Positions 53,540 through 62,605 of a stretch of 64,000 nucleotides of DNA are shown here, in pieces. The stretch spans positions 16,996-80,995 of the forward strand of contig CAWVXY010000010.1 in NCBI GenBank assembly GCA_963934295.1, in the 5' to 3' direction. Within the stretch, counting starts at the first letter, position 1. Each line of letters begins with the position of its first letter. The DNA comes from Seribacter sp963934295. GTDB taxonomy: Bacteria; Verrucomicrobiota; Verrucomicrobiia; Opitutales; Seribacteraceae. A program made the position numbers and the translations under genes. The notes beneath the pieces are model-generated. The model did no database searches, was not told the DNA's origin, and saw nothing but the letters and a program-made list of their open reading frames with translations.

Positions 53540-55156
53540 TTAGTTTTGGTTAGCAGTTCCACGATCCTCGTGCATCTGGATCAGCCGTTTGGAACGTTCG
53601 AGTTGTTTATCCTGAAAATCAACATGGTTCTGGGAAACACCCACCTGAAAAGCTTTTTGCTTATTCGACGGATCGGTAACCAGTTCCGCCTTCAGTTTAG
53701 CCAACCGATTCCTTCCATTTTCAATCCACCCTCCCTCAAGTAGCTCAACATAATTACGTCGGGTTAAGGTAACCGTCTCCGCATTAACCTCTTTCAGGTA
53801 ATTCGCCCGTTTCTTATCAAGCTTCCGGACAAGATCGAGCATTTCCGGAGCCAAATCATTTTCTTCACTGAGGTCCTTACTAATATCAAATAATTCAGTG
53901 TTCAAAGAATCGAGGTCCTTGCGCAGTTTATAATTACCGGAGCGGATGACAGACTCGGCGACGCCGGTATGCCAGGGAAAATGAAAAATTAATTCCTTGG
54001 TATTACGTTTTACCCGTCCCTTGTTTCCTTTTTGAAAAACATCACGCAGGCTACCTCCGTCCAAATCTCTGGGCAGTGGATCCGTACCGCCTGCCAAGTC
54101 ATAAAAAGTCTGTAGAAAGTCCCACTGCACCACCGGGACATTGCAATAGCTCCCTTTTTTTATGCCGGGCCCACGGACGAAGGATGGCATGCGAATGCCG
54201 CCTTCATAAAGACTACCTTTTCCGGCCTTAAGCGGAGCATTTCCACGAAAACCACCTCCATTATCCGAGGTGAAAATCACATAAGTTTCCTCCTCTATCC
54301 CAAGTTCATCAATCGCATCCAATAAGGTTCCAAATGCACGGTCCACATCATCGAGCATGGCAGCGTAATTAATGATCCATCCATGGTTATACATGGCAAT
54401 GGGTATTTCTTCGTCCGGCATTCCGTCTTTTTTCTCATATTTCTTACCCTTCGGTAGTTTCTTGTATTTCTCACGGGTTCCCTTGAGCGAGTCGTGCCAA
54501 ATATGGTTGGCATAATGAGAGAGCTGCAAATAAAAAGGCTTCTCAGCAGCTACCTTTTCCTTCATGAAGTTGATGCTTTTATCAGTAAGCGAAAAGATTC
54601 GCTTGGGATCATCTTCAGGGAGATGCGTCTTGCCGTCATCATCAAAATCGCCAGGCCCGTTCCCATTCGGTCCATCCGTGACATCATATCCAGCTTCAGT
54701 CGGCTTAATACTTTCATTGTGCCACTTGCCAAAATGAGCAGTCTGATAATTTGAGTTCGCTTTTTTTAAAGCCTGCGGAATCGTGATTTGTCCAAGATAT
54801 TGCTTCTTCGCTTCCACCGCAGAAAGTACGGTGTACCTCAACCGACTAGGCGTCATTCCATGGAGCAGACTATTTCTTGACGGAGCACACAAAGCCGAGG
54901 GTGAGTAGCAGGAGGACAAAACCATCCCCTCGCGTGCCAGTCTTTCCACATTGGGAGTCCGGTTAAAATCACTCCGCGTATCTTCGCGCCCCTTGATCAT
55001 TTCAACGGAAGTCTCGGCCCAACCGAGATCATCCATGTACACCAACACAAAGTTTGGAGATTTGGATGCTTTTAAGATGAAAGGTAGTGCCAAAATCGCT
55101 ACCAATGTTTTCAAAAGGCGGACATCATAAGAAAAAGAATTAAATAAATTTTCCAT
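53540..55156 (-). CDS. Sulfatase with canonical CAPSR signature
   Basis: 538 residues with an N-terminal signal or signal-anchor (about 14-30). This is the only canonical member of the four tandem sulfatases: CAPSR at 90-94 and HFGKWHN with Lys144 and His146. YMDDLGWAETS, SHYANHIWH and FTSDNGGGFRG complete the site. A helical charged tail, as in the neighbouring paralogues, covers about residues 420-538. It is the first sulfatase after the ThuA gene, 54 bases downstream. Confidence 0.92.
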   Translation of the reverse strand: MENLFNSFSYDVRLLKTLVAILALPFILKASKSPNFVLVYMDDLGWAETSVEMIKGREDTRSDFNRTPNVERLAREGMVLSSCYSPSALCAPSRNSLLHGMTPSRLRYTVLSAVEAKKQYLGQITIPQALKKANSNYQTAHFGKWHNESIKPTEAGYDVTDGPNGNGPGDFDDDGKTHLPEDDPKRIFSLTDKSINFMKEKVAAEKPFYLQLSHYANHIWHDSLKGTREKYKKLPKGKKYEKKDGMPDEEIPIAMYNHGWIINYAAMLDDVDRAFGTLLDAIDELGIEEETYVIFTSDNGGGFRGNAPLKAGKGSLYEGGIRMPSFVRGPGIKKGSYCNVPVVQWDFLQTFYDLAGGTDPLPRDLDGGSLRDVFQKGNKGRVKRNTKELIFHFPWHTGVAESVIRSGNYKLRKDLDSLNTELFDISKDLSEENDLAPEMLDLVRKLDKKRANYLKEVNAETVTLTRRNYVELLEGGWIENGRNRLAKLKAELVTDPSNKQKAFQVGVSQNHVDFQDKQLERSKRLIQMHEDRGTANQN

Positions 55157-55210
55157 AATTTTTAATCAGGTCACCGGGCTTATTATTTGTAGGCAAGAAA
55201 TTGAAACGGT

Positions 55211-56176
55211 TCAGCGGTCCGGCACATCATCGGCCTCAAGGTCACCAAGAACATATTGAAGTCCACGAAGGTAATGCTCAACGATCTTAGGGTTCCAATA
55301 AGCCGATTCATTATGCCCGAAAGTGGCATAAAAGACGCGTCCCCTGCGTGCTTTTTTACACCAGGAAGTTGGATACTCACGCTCTAAATTGAGCGGGACT
55401 TTAGCAGGGTTGGGTTCACCCGGCTTCCGTTCCGCTTCGGGAGGGACGGTTTTGATTTTACCGTTGTTGTTATGGGTGTTCTGCCTCGCTGAAAGATCGA
55501 TACATGTCAATGTATGGAAGTTACCTTTTTTATAAGGGTGGATCTGGCGATAAAGCTCATCATTGATGTCAAATCCCTCTCCGTGAAAACACAGGTTTAT
55601 GGCATGCCTCGGATCATAGTTTCGTATTCGCCAAGTACCGGTTTTACCCCAAGGGTGGCCGCCAAATGCACCACCCCAGAGCTCTGAGTATTCAGGCCAC
55701 CACTTTTTTCCTCCATCAGTTGCGGCATGGCATCCGAATAAGCCACCGCCTTCATATACGAAGTCGAGAAAGGCCTCACGGTTTTCGCCTTTGAAGCCAC
55801 CGTGTAAGCTAGTGGCGTTCAATACCGCAATCGCATCAAACTGTTTTAGGTAAGCTGAAGTCCACTGGGTTGAATCGTTATTAATGGTCAGGGTAAAAGC
55901 ACCGGTTTTCCGCTCGATCCGTTTCAGCATTTCTTCGCCGATCAATCGAGAGTTATGCTTGAAACCGTGACTGAGGCTATAAATCAGGAGTTTCCGGTCT
56001 TTCCTCGGTTCTGCTGGTAACTTTTCTGGAATCGCGGACTCGACCATCTTTAATTCCTCCTCCGTTGGAGGTACCCACCCTCCTTTGGGAGCAGACAGAT
56101 CCCGTTCCCCTATCGCTCCCCATAAAAAGGAAGCCATAAAATAGGCCAACAGAAGGAAATACTGGGCTGGATTCAT
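55211..56176 (-). CDS. Secreted ThuA-domain protein
   Basis: The 321-residue protein has a signal peptide (about 1-22) and a ThuA-like fold (PF06283): LLIYSLSHGFKHNSRLIGEEM, FDAIAVLNATSLHGG, GGGLFGCHAATDGGKKW, FGGHPWGKTGTW and VFYATFGHNESAYWN. Related to the protein at 25341-26378 but more typical of the family, and without a Pro/Lys tail. It starts 6 bases after the heme dehydrogenase stop, the same two families as in the plus-strand locus but in the opposite order. Probably part of the sigma operon. Confidence 0.9.
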   Translation of the reverse strand: MNPAQYFLLLAYFMASFLWGAIGERDLSAPKGGWVPPTEEELKMVESAIPEKLPAEPRKDRKLLIYSLSHGFKHNSRLIGEEMLKRIERKTGAFTLTINNDSTQWTSAYLKQFDAIAVLNATSLHGGFKGENREAFLDFVYEGGGLFGCHAATDGGKKWWPEYSELWGGAFGGHPWGKTGTWRIRNYDPRHAINLCFHGEGFDINDELYRQIHPYKKGNFHTLTCIDLSARQNTHNNNGKIKTVPPEAERKPGEPNPAKVPLNLEREYPTSWCKKARRGRVFYATFGHNESAYWNPKIVEHYLRGLQYVLGDLEADDVPDR

Positions 56177-56182
56177 GAACTC

Positions 56183-58816
56183 CTATTTTCCTTTCGGAGT
56201 GGGTATATTCAATTCGGCCAAAGTAAAAGCAGTGGATCGCTTTTTGTTCCAACCACGTACTTTTTCAATATCTTTGGGATTTACGGGAGCTCCGCTGTTT
56301 CCCCAAGATCGCCTAACATAGGTCATGACAGATGAGATCCATTCATTATCATAAGCCTCCATGGGGGCCATTACACCCCCATAAGTGACGCCATCAATCG
56401 GCCCGGTCATTCCCTTAAGAATAATTTCCGCCAAGTAACGATAATTCCTTTCGTTGACTCGGGGAGAACCTGCCAACGAGGGTGCGAGCATCGTGTGATT
56501 CTGCGGTTCCGGCATGTTTACCCCCTGTCCTTCCTTTCCATGACAAGAGGCACAAAGACCCTGATAAATTTCACGGCCTTTATTAAAGCGAGCCAACTCA
56601 GATTCGTCTAAAGGAGGTAAGGCCTTTTGCAGCTTGAACTTTGGATCGCCCGGCCAGGTAAGAAGGTCATAGAGAATCGCCAAGCTGTATTCCGGAACCC
56701 CGGTTTCTTCCATTCTCGTTAAACCGGAAGGTTTACTTTTGCAGCGAATCAAATCTCTGGGAACAGATCTCCCTCCTTGGCTGCCAAGGCGGAATCCCTC
56801 CAGCAGAGAAGCACGAAACCCGGATTGAGTTTGTGCCGTAAAATCAAGCAGAGCCGTGAAGGAAGCCTCCTTATCAGCCAAGGTAAAACAAGCAAAAGCA
56901 AGGTGCTGGGGAAGCGGATGCGTATCCAGATTCTGAAAGCGAGCTTCTTCACTGAGCAATTCCAATGCAGGAATGTACTCAGCCGAGTTCAGGGCCACCA
57001 TGAATGCTTTGGCAATAATTTCCTTATCGATGAACTTTCCCGCGGCATTGAGGACGCGTTCGATGTGTCCCGCACGAACTACATGTGCTTTGGTTTGTTT
57101 TTTGTAAAAGCTCAGGGACATCAAACGCTGGGCAGCGATATCGAGGTCATCATCAGGGAGAGCTTGCCCCACCGCATCAATAAAGGCATCCGAAGCTTCA
57201 TGATGAAGCAGTCTTTCACCGGCTATCCGCAACGCGGCCAAACGAACCTCGATATTCTTATCCTTGATCGCACTCAACACCAATGACTCATCCCATTCGC
57301 CCATTCCGTCCAGGGTCCAGAGTGCATGAGCCCGGGCCAAGCCCTTCTCCGCCTGTTTCACCATATTCTTCAAAAGGGGGATTGCGTTCGCTTCCTTGCG
57401 TAAAACCAGCAGTTTCTGGGCTTCGTCCCGCCACCATCCATTCGGGTGGCCCAATGCTTCCACTAATTCCTTCACATCAGACTTACCTAAGCGGGGCAAC
57501 GGTCCGGGTTCGATATCCTCACGAACCAATCGATAAATACGTCCTTTACCAACATTCTTTTCCAGCCCGCGACGCAGGATTTCCTTGCGCAAATAACTAC
57601 CTTCCCTGGTCCAATTACCATGCTGAATAATACCCCGATACATATCTATGAAGTACAGAGTTCCGTCCGGACCCGTATAGGAATTGACGGGGCGGAAATT
57701 CGCATCGGTGGAGGCGATGAATTCGAGCCTTTGCTTCTCCATTCGATTACGCAGAGTGATCATGCCCTGCTCATACTCTACATCTGAGCATCGGATCATC
57801 CGTCCCACAGGTTCGCAAACCCAGTAGGTGCCCTTCATGTCATCTCCGAGCCGGTCTCCCCGAAAAACGGTCTGACCGCAGGCCCCGGTAAAACGCTGGA
57901 TTGATCGGTCATCCGATCTCCATCCTCCGCCACCCTGCATATCAGTGGTTCCCTGAATCGGCCAAGTGGTTCCATATCCTTCACCAAGTTTTACCCGTTC
58001 GAATAAATGTCTGTACTTGTTCGAAAGAGAAAGATCACCCAAGTATTTCCCAGGGAAAAGGGTCGCCAATCCCGGTTCGCTATTTTTGGTGGCGATGCTT
58101 TCACCCCGGTCATTCACCGTCTGGCCCCACTGTCCGGAAAAGACTACTTTTCTCTCTTCAATCTTCTGATCATGGTATCGGAAAATAACGGAACTCTTGG
58201 TGTTGTATATCCAGTTATCCATGGTCCACTGCAAACCATTGATCTTATGCTCCACATTCCCGGATTCTTTCCTGCTAAAATTCTCGTAAATGCTGATTTT
58301 GGTATCTGCCGTTCCATCCCCATTGGTATCTTCACACAACCAAAGATGAGGCGGCTCTCCTATGAGTACTTTATTATCCAGCGTGAGGATCGCCCGGGGC
58401 AGAACTAAATTATCCAGATAAGTGGTCGCTTGATCCATGCACCCGTCCCCATCCAAATCGACTAGTTTCACAACACGACTGACCGGGTCTAATTCGCCAC
58501 TCATATCAATATCCTGCATGTAGCTCCGCATTTCGGCAACATACAGCTCCCCGTTTGGTCCCCAAGCCATGCAAACCGGTTCTTCGATCATGGGCTCTGC
58601 GGCAACCAGTTCCAATTTGAAGCCATTCGGCACACGAATTTTTGAAAGGGAATCCTCCGGAGAAAAAGTGGTGGATAGAGGATCGGGATCTATTTTAATT
58701 TCTGAACGGTCCTCTGCGTACGCATTTAAGAACAAAAATAAAATAGCGAGTGTAAACAGAATCCAATTAAATGCACGGCAGTGAGATGTTTTAAAATGAT
58801 TACTTATTTGGATCAT
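56183..58816 (-). CDS. PVC-type heme-binding dehydrogenase with HEAT repeats
   Basis: 877 residues with a signal segment (about 17-35). The N-terminal half is the TIGR02604-like dehydrogenase propeller (LVAAEPMIEEPVCMAWGPNGELYVAEMR, VVKLVDLDGDGCMDQATTYLD, YTGPDGTLYFIDMYRGIIQHG). Helical HEAT repeats (about 450-700) and a cytochrome c with CASCH at 755-759 follow. It likely oxidises a sugar or alcohol and transfers electrons to its heme. The FecR gene ends 21 bases upstream and ThuA begins 6 bases downstream. Paralogue of 26398-29091. Confidence 0.92.
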   Translation of the reverse strand: MIQISNHFKTSHCRAFNWILFTLAILFLFLNAYAEDRSEIKIDPDPLSTTFSPEDSLSKIRVPNGFKLELVAAEPMIEEPVCMAWGPNGELYVAEMRSYMQDIDMSGELDPVSRVVKLVDLDGDGCMDQATTYLDNLVLPRAILTLDNKVLIGEPPHLWLCEDTNGDGTADTKISIYENFSRKESGNVEHKINGLQWTMDNWIYNTKSSVIFRYHDQKIEERKVVFSGQWGQTVNDRGESIATKNSEPGLATLFPGKYLGDLSLSNKYRHLFERVKLGEGYGTTWPIQGTTDMQGGGGWRSDDRSIQRFTGACGQTVFRGDRLGDDMKGTYWVCEPVGRMIRCSDVEYEQGMITLRNRMEKQRLEFIASTDANFRPVNSYTGPDGTLYFIDMYRGIIQHGNWTREGSYLRKEILRRGLEKNVGKGRIYRLVREDIEPGPLPRLGKSDVKELVEALGHPNGWWRDEAQKLLVLRKEANAIPLLKNMVKQAEKGLARAHALWTLDGMGEWDESLVLSAIKDKNIEVRLAALRIAGERLLHHEASDAFIDAVGQALPDDDLDIAAQRLMSLSFYKKQTKAHVVRAGHIERVLNAAGKFIDKEIIAKAFMVALNSAEYIPALELLSEEARFQNLDTHPLPQHLAFACFTLADKEASFTALLDFTAQTQSGFRASLLEGFRLGSQGGRSVPRDLIRCKSKPSGLTRMEETGVPEYSLAILYDLLTWPGDPKFKLQKALPPLDESELARFNKGREIYQGLCASCHGKEGQGVNMPEPQNHTMLAPSLAGSPRVNERNYRYLAEIILKGMTGPIDGVTYGGVMAPMEAYDNEWISSVMTYVRRSWGNSGAPVNPKDIEKVRGWNKKRSTAFTLAELNIPTPKGK

Positions 58817-58837
58817 ATAACGAAAATTGAACCGTAA

Positions 58838-60166
58838 TTACTGTGCTTCAACCAATACTCTTACTTGGTCTAAATGTCCGGGGTTTTCCCTTAATTCAAG
58901 AATAAGCGAATGTCTATCCGCGGTTAGAATTAACTTATCAAAACCCTTTCTTTCATCACCTTCCGGTCTGGGTTCAATGGTTCGTGCAGAGGGGTAGTCT
59001 GCCCCGGGTATGCCAAAAACGACCTCGGATTCATTTAATAAACGATCTTCGGTGATAACACCCACAATGGGGTTCGCAAATGTAATCTGTCCAATGACAC
59101 TACGGCGGCGGTTCGGATTCTCACCTTCAGGGTAAGCATCCAACTGTAACAAGTAACTTGTCATTGCCCGACGAGGAACAAGGGTTGGTTTTTCGTCATA
59201 ATGTGACTTCTCATATTCCCCGGGATCAATCATATCCACCCGCATACTCTCGTTGGAAAGAAAACCTCTCTTTTCAGGAAAGACAACGATGTGTTCATTA
59301 TCTTTATAATTTCCGGGATGAAAGTCTGGCCCCGGAGAGACAAATCGCATGGAACCGGTGGTTTGAAGAACACCATAATTAACCGGCAAAGCATTTTCAA
59401 ACTGACTGGTTTCATAAAAAACGGAATCAATCACCGAAGAATTAACACGGGCACTTATTGATTCTCCCTCCCTTACTAAATGAGAAACTCCTTCCGCCCC
59501 TGCTTCACGGGGCAGGCTTACTTCCACCTCGCCATCAAATACGCATACCTCAGTTTGGCCATTCTCGCTCACCGAAACCCCGAATGATGTACCGAGATCC
59601 ACCACATGAGCTGCCACTGTGTCGACCACAAAACCAACCGCGGATTCTGGGATCGTCGCAGTCACCAAACCCTTATGAAGAAGGACTCGATCTTGATCAA
59701 AAACCTCCAATTCTGCTGGTCCCTGCACCGTAACCCGTGCCCCATTTGAAAAATCCAGTCTCAATAATCCACGGGATAAGGAAAGGATTCCAGGCTCGAC
59801 TGTTTCCCCAGTCTTGTAGGTAACTCCATCGGCACGGTATGCACCGATAACATGAGCCACCTCGGCAAATGGCCGATTGGATACCTGAAAAATAAGCAGA
59901 CCAAAAAACAGAACCAGGCAAGCGGCAACCGCCCACACTGTTTTACGGGTAAAAATGCTTTGCCCGGGAAACAGAATCGTTCCCTCTTCCTCCTGCTGAC
60001 TTGAAAATCGACGTCTTAAAGAAGCATGCAGACCAACCGAGTTTAGGTAGTGAATACGGGCTTGGGGATCTTGAAGCATTCGTTCCTCCAAGGCTTTCAT
60101 ATCAACCTCACTAATAGTTTCATTAAGAGACTGATCAATTAAGTCCTGAAATTCCTTATCTTTCAT
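58838..60166 (-). CDS. FecR-type anti-sigma factor with unassigned C-terminal domain
   Basis: I use the ATG at 60166, in a TGATG overlap with the sigma gene; a longer frame reaches 60208 inside sigma. The 442-residue protein has a cytoplasmic part (1-72), one membrane span (about 77-95) and a FecR domain (about 110-250; GLLRLDFSNGARVTVQGPAELEV, VVDLGTSFGVSV). The C-terminal 190 residues form a beta-rich domain (TSYLLQLDAYPEG, VIGQITFANPIVGVIT, FDKLILTADRHSLIL) unlike the discoidin-like one in the other FecR. No TonB receptor is present. It likely senses a periplasmic signal for the adjacent sigma. Confidence 0.87.
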   Translation of the reverse strand: MKDKEFQDLIDQSLNETISEVDMKALEERMLQDPQARIHYLNSVGLHASLRRRFSSQQEEEGTILFPGQSIFTRKTVWAVAACLVLFFGLLIFQVSNRPFAEVAHVIGAYRADGVTYKTGETVEPGILSLSRGLLRLDFSNGARVTVQGPAELEVFDQDRVLLHKGLVTATIPESAVGFVVDTVAAHVVDLGTSFGVSVSENGQTEVCVFDGEVEVSLPREAGAEGVSHLVREGESISARVNSSVIDSVFYETSQFENALPVNYGVLQTTGSMRFVSPGPDFHPGNYKDNEHIVVFPEKRGFLSNESMRVDMIDPGEYEKSHYDEKPTLVPRRAMTSYLLQLDAYPEGENPNRRRSVIGQITFANPIVGVITEDRLLNESEVVFGIPGADYPSARTIEPRPEGDERKGFDKLILTADRHSLILELRENPGHLDQVRVLVEAQ

Positions 60167-60708
60167 CAGATCATACTCCCCTCTATTCCAAGTTGAGCTT
60201 CGATACATTGATGTAATTTACCGCGAATGCGATTGAGCTTTTTATAAAATTTATTGGCGGTGCCGCCCTTCTGTTTGGCGTAGGATTGTACGGTGGCACC
60301 TTCGGCATAACAGCCAGAGACTATTTCATGATCGTCCTGTGGAAGTTTCTCCACACATGAATCCAATGCACGACGACGGGCTTCCAGTTTATCGGCTTCC
60401 TCGGAATTATCTGAGGCTAAGAGTTCAATCATTTTCTCGCTAAAGACATGGCGATCTCTTCGAGCCCGGGTCAGGTGATTGAGTGCTTCATTCTTAGCCA
60501 CCTGAAAAGCCCAGTTCCGAAAATTAGTTCCCGGCTTAAAACGATCAAAACATCTCCACATAGTCATGCTCGCCCGTTGAACCACATCTTCTGCATCTGC
60601 GCTTCTTCCCACCATTCCCAGGACAAAGGAAAACACTGCAGGCTCGTGACGCACATAGAGAGCAACAAAGTCTTCATGTCGGTTGGAATTTGAGCTTGGG
60701 GTTGCCAT
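60166..60708 (-). CDS. ECF sigma factor, Rhodopirellula/Verrucomicrobium type
   Basis: A 180-residue ECF sigma factor. Region 2: ADAEDVVQRASMTMWRCF and FRNWAFQVAKNEALNHLTRARRDRHVF. Region 4: LPQDDHEIVSGCYAEGATVQSYAKQKG and KFYKKLNRIRGKL. It resembles the sigma at 29144-29680 in both regions but differs in many residues; its upstream DNA lacks GGCAA-N13-TGGAGTG, so the two factors probably use different promoters. It heads a run of minus-strand genes to about 46571 with gaps of at most 54 bases. Confidence 0.93.
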   Translation of the reverse strand: MATPSSNSNRHEDFVALYVRHEPAVFSFVLGMVGRSADAEDVVQRASMTMWRCFDRFKPGTNFRNWAFQVAKNEALNHLTRARRDRHVFSEKMIELLASDNSEEADKLEARRRALDSCVEKLPQDDHEIVSGCYAEGATVQSYAKQKGGTANKFYKKLNRIRGKLHQCIEAQLGIEGSMI

Positions 60709-60722
60709 TGAAATAAAGGTTA

Positions 60723-60736
60723 TAACTAGTAAGTTA
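60723..60736. repeat. Inverted repeat TAACT-AGTA-AGTTA before sigma gene
   Basis: A 5-bp perfect inverted repeat 15 bases upstream of the sigma start (60708). It could form part of a regulatory site, but it is short. Confidence 0.25.
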
Positions 60737-60871
60737 CAATTAAACCAAAATTAGCCGATATTTTATTGCATGTAAGGACATTAATAATCTGCACTGGGAT
60801 CCTGCAGGGTTTACGAGTCGGAGTCGAAAGAGAAAGCATTAATATTAAATCGGCTCACTTTACTTATTTAG

Positions 60872-62491
60872 TTATTTTACTCCGAGTGGCATGAGGCGTT
60901 TTTCATAGTCCCAATTGGCTTTTTTGTTCATGTTCCTGAGTGTAATGATGGGGGGGCAATAATATTGGTTCCTTAAACGGACCAGCTCTTTTTTAAGCTT
61001 TGTTATAACTGTTTTATTGTCAGGTATGAAATATTGACTAATCATTTCTTGGGGATCTTTTTTAAGATCAAAGAATTCCCACTCGTTGTACTTTGGGTAA
61101 TAAATCAGTTTGTTCCGTCCGTCCGTTACCCCGAAATGGGGCTGCACATTATGGTTCGCCAGTTCGTGATAGGTGTAAAGAAAAGTCTTTCTCCAATTAT
61201 CCGGAGTTTTGCCCTGGAGGACGGGAACCATGCTTTTGCCTTGAATTTCTTGAGGGATTTCAATTCCTGCAATATCAAGAAAAGTGCTGGCTATATCAAT
61301 ATTGGACACAATGTCTTGATCGTTCACCACGCCCGCTTCGACTTGACCCGGCCAATGAACGATGAACGCAGTTCTGAGTGACTCCTCGTACATAAACCGC
61401 TTATCAAAGAATCCATGTTCTCCCAGAAAGAATCCATGATCCGCCATATAGATGACAATGGTGTTATCCGCCAAATCATTTTCTTGAAGAAATGCGCGGA
61501 TACGACCCACATTCTTATCGATTCCAGCCCCCGAAGCCAGAAAGTTTTTGAGAAGGGCCTGATACTTGAAACGGGAAAGCTCTCTGTTTTGATCATTCCA
61601 GTTCAAATTCATCGCCTGAAAAGGTTTGGAAAATTTAGAGCGATAAACATCCCAAGCTTTTCTTTGATCCGGATTCAGTTTTCCCAACTCCCCAGGATCA
61701 CCGACCAAAATCGAATGAGATAAGTTTTTGTAGAGAGTTAAGGTTTGCTCGCGTATCGCCGTGCCCCTGTAGGAAAAATCATCAAATAAATTATCAGGTT
61801 CGGGAATATGAATGTCATCGTATAAATCATATTCATCGGGGCCCGGACAAAATCCATGGTGTGTGGCCTTGAACTGGGACATCAGCATAAAAGGTTTGCT
61901 TGTATCACGTCCGTTTTTCAGCCATTCAATCGTAAGGTCGCCTACAATATCAGAATTATAACCGACCACCGTCCGGGTATCCTGTAACCCTTCCGCATTC
62001 CCCCTCTGAAGGAAAGGATTATAATACCGACCCTGCCCCTTCATGACATCGAAATAATCAAAGCCTGTCGGTACTGATGCCAAATGCCACTTCCCGATGA
62101 TCGCGGTTTGGTATCCATTTTTGCGCAATATCTTAGGGAAGGTCTGCTGGGATCCGTCGAAGTTGGTATTTCTATTCCAGGTAACCCCGTTTCTATGACC
62201 GTATTTTCCGGTAAGTATGGCCGCCCGGCTAGGACCGCAGAGTGCATTGGCTACGAAACATTTCCTGAAAAGCATTCCTTCACTCGCCAGCTTGTCGATA
62301 TGCGGAGTATGGGCGACTTCTTTAAGCCTTCCACCGTAAGCTCCAATTGACTGCCAAGCATGATCATCGCTGAAAACAAAAAGGATATTGGGTGGATTAA
62401 CAGATCCATTCGATGGCACCCTTGCTAGCGACACAATAACTTGCGTTAAAATTAAGAAAAGGAGTATGGCATAACTTTTGTTCTTATTCAT
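60872..62491 (-). CDS. Secreted sulfatase
   Basis: The ATG at 62491 has a GAGGG Shine-Dalgarno-like site and directly begins the signal peptide (about 1-23), so I use it (539 aa) over the frame start at 62548. Canonical sulfatase site: FSDDHAWQS (metal), CGPSR at 85-89, IIGKWHLA, YMADHGFFLGEHGFFDKR. The last motif, with DHG rather than DNG, and the HGFFDKRFMYEE block are typical of iduronate-2-sulfatase/heparan-type sulfatases. It is 163 bases from the sigma gene start on the same strand and shows no special tail. Confidence 0.92.
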   Translation of the reverse strand: MNKNKSYAILLFLILTQVIVSLARVPSNGSVNPPNILFVFSDDHAWQSIGAYGGRLKEVAHTPHIDKLASEGMLFRKCFVANALCGPSRAAILTGKYGHRNGVTWNRNTNFDGSQQTFPKILRKNGYQTAIIGKWHLASVPTGFDYFDVMKGQGRYYNPFLQRGNAEGLQDTRTVVGYNSDIVGDLTIEWLKNGRDTSKPFMLMSQFKATHHGFCPGPDEYDLYDDIHIPEPDNLFDDFSYRGTAIREQTLTLYKNLSHSILVGDPGELGKLNPDQRKAWDVYRSKFSKPFQAMNLNWNDQNRELSRFKYQALLKNFLASGAGIDKNVGRIRAFLQENDLADNTIVIYMADHGFFLGEHGFFDKRFMYEESLRTAFIVHWPGQVEAGVVNDQDIVSNIDIASTFLDIAGIEIPQEIQGKSMVPVLQGKTPDNWRKTFLYTYHELANHNVQPHFGVTDGRNKLIYYPKYNEWEFFDLKKDPQEMISQYFIPDNKTVITKLKKELVRLRNQYYCPPIITLRNMNKKANWDYEKRLMPLGVK

Positions 62492-62605
62492 AGATAATTT
62501 CCCTCGATAAATAATAGCGTGAAAATACTGACGGTGAATGAATTTCATTGATCATTCTGTGTTTCAATTTCGGGTCATGAAATGGACTAGTATTACCCAT
62601 CATAC

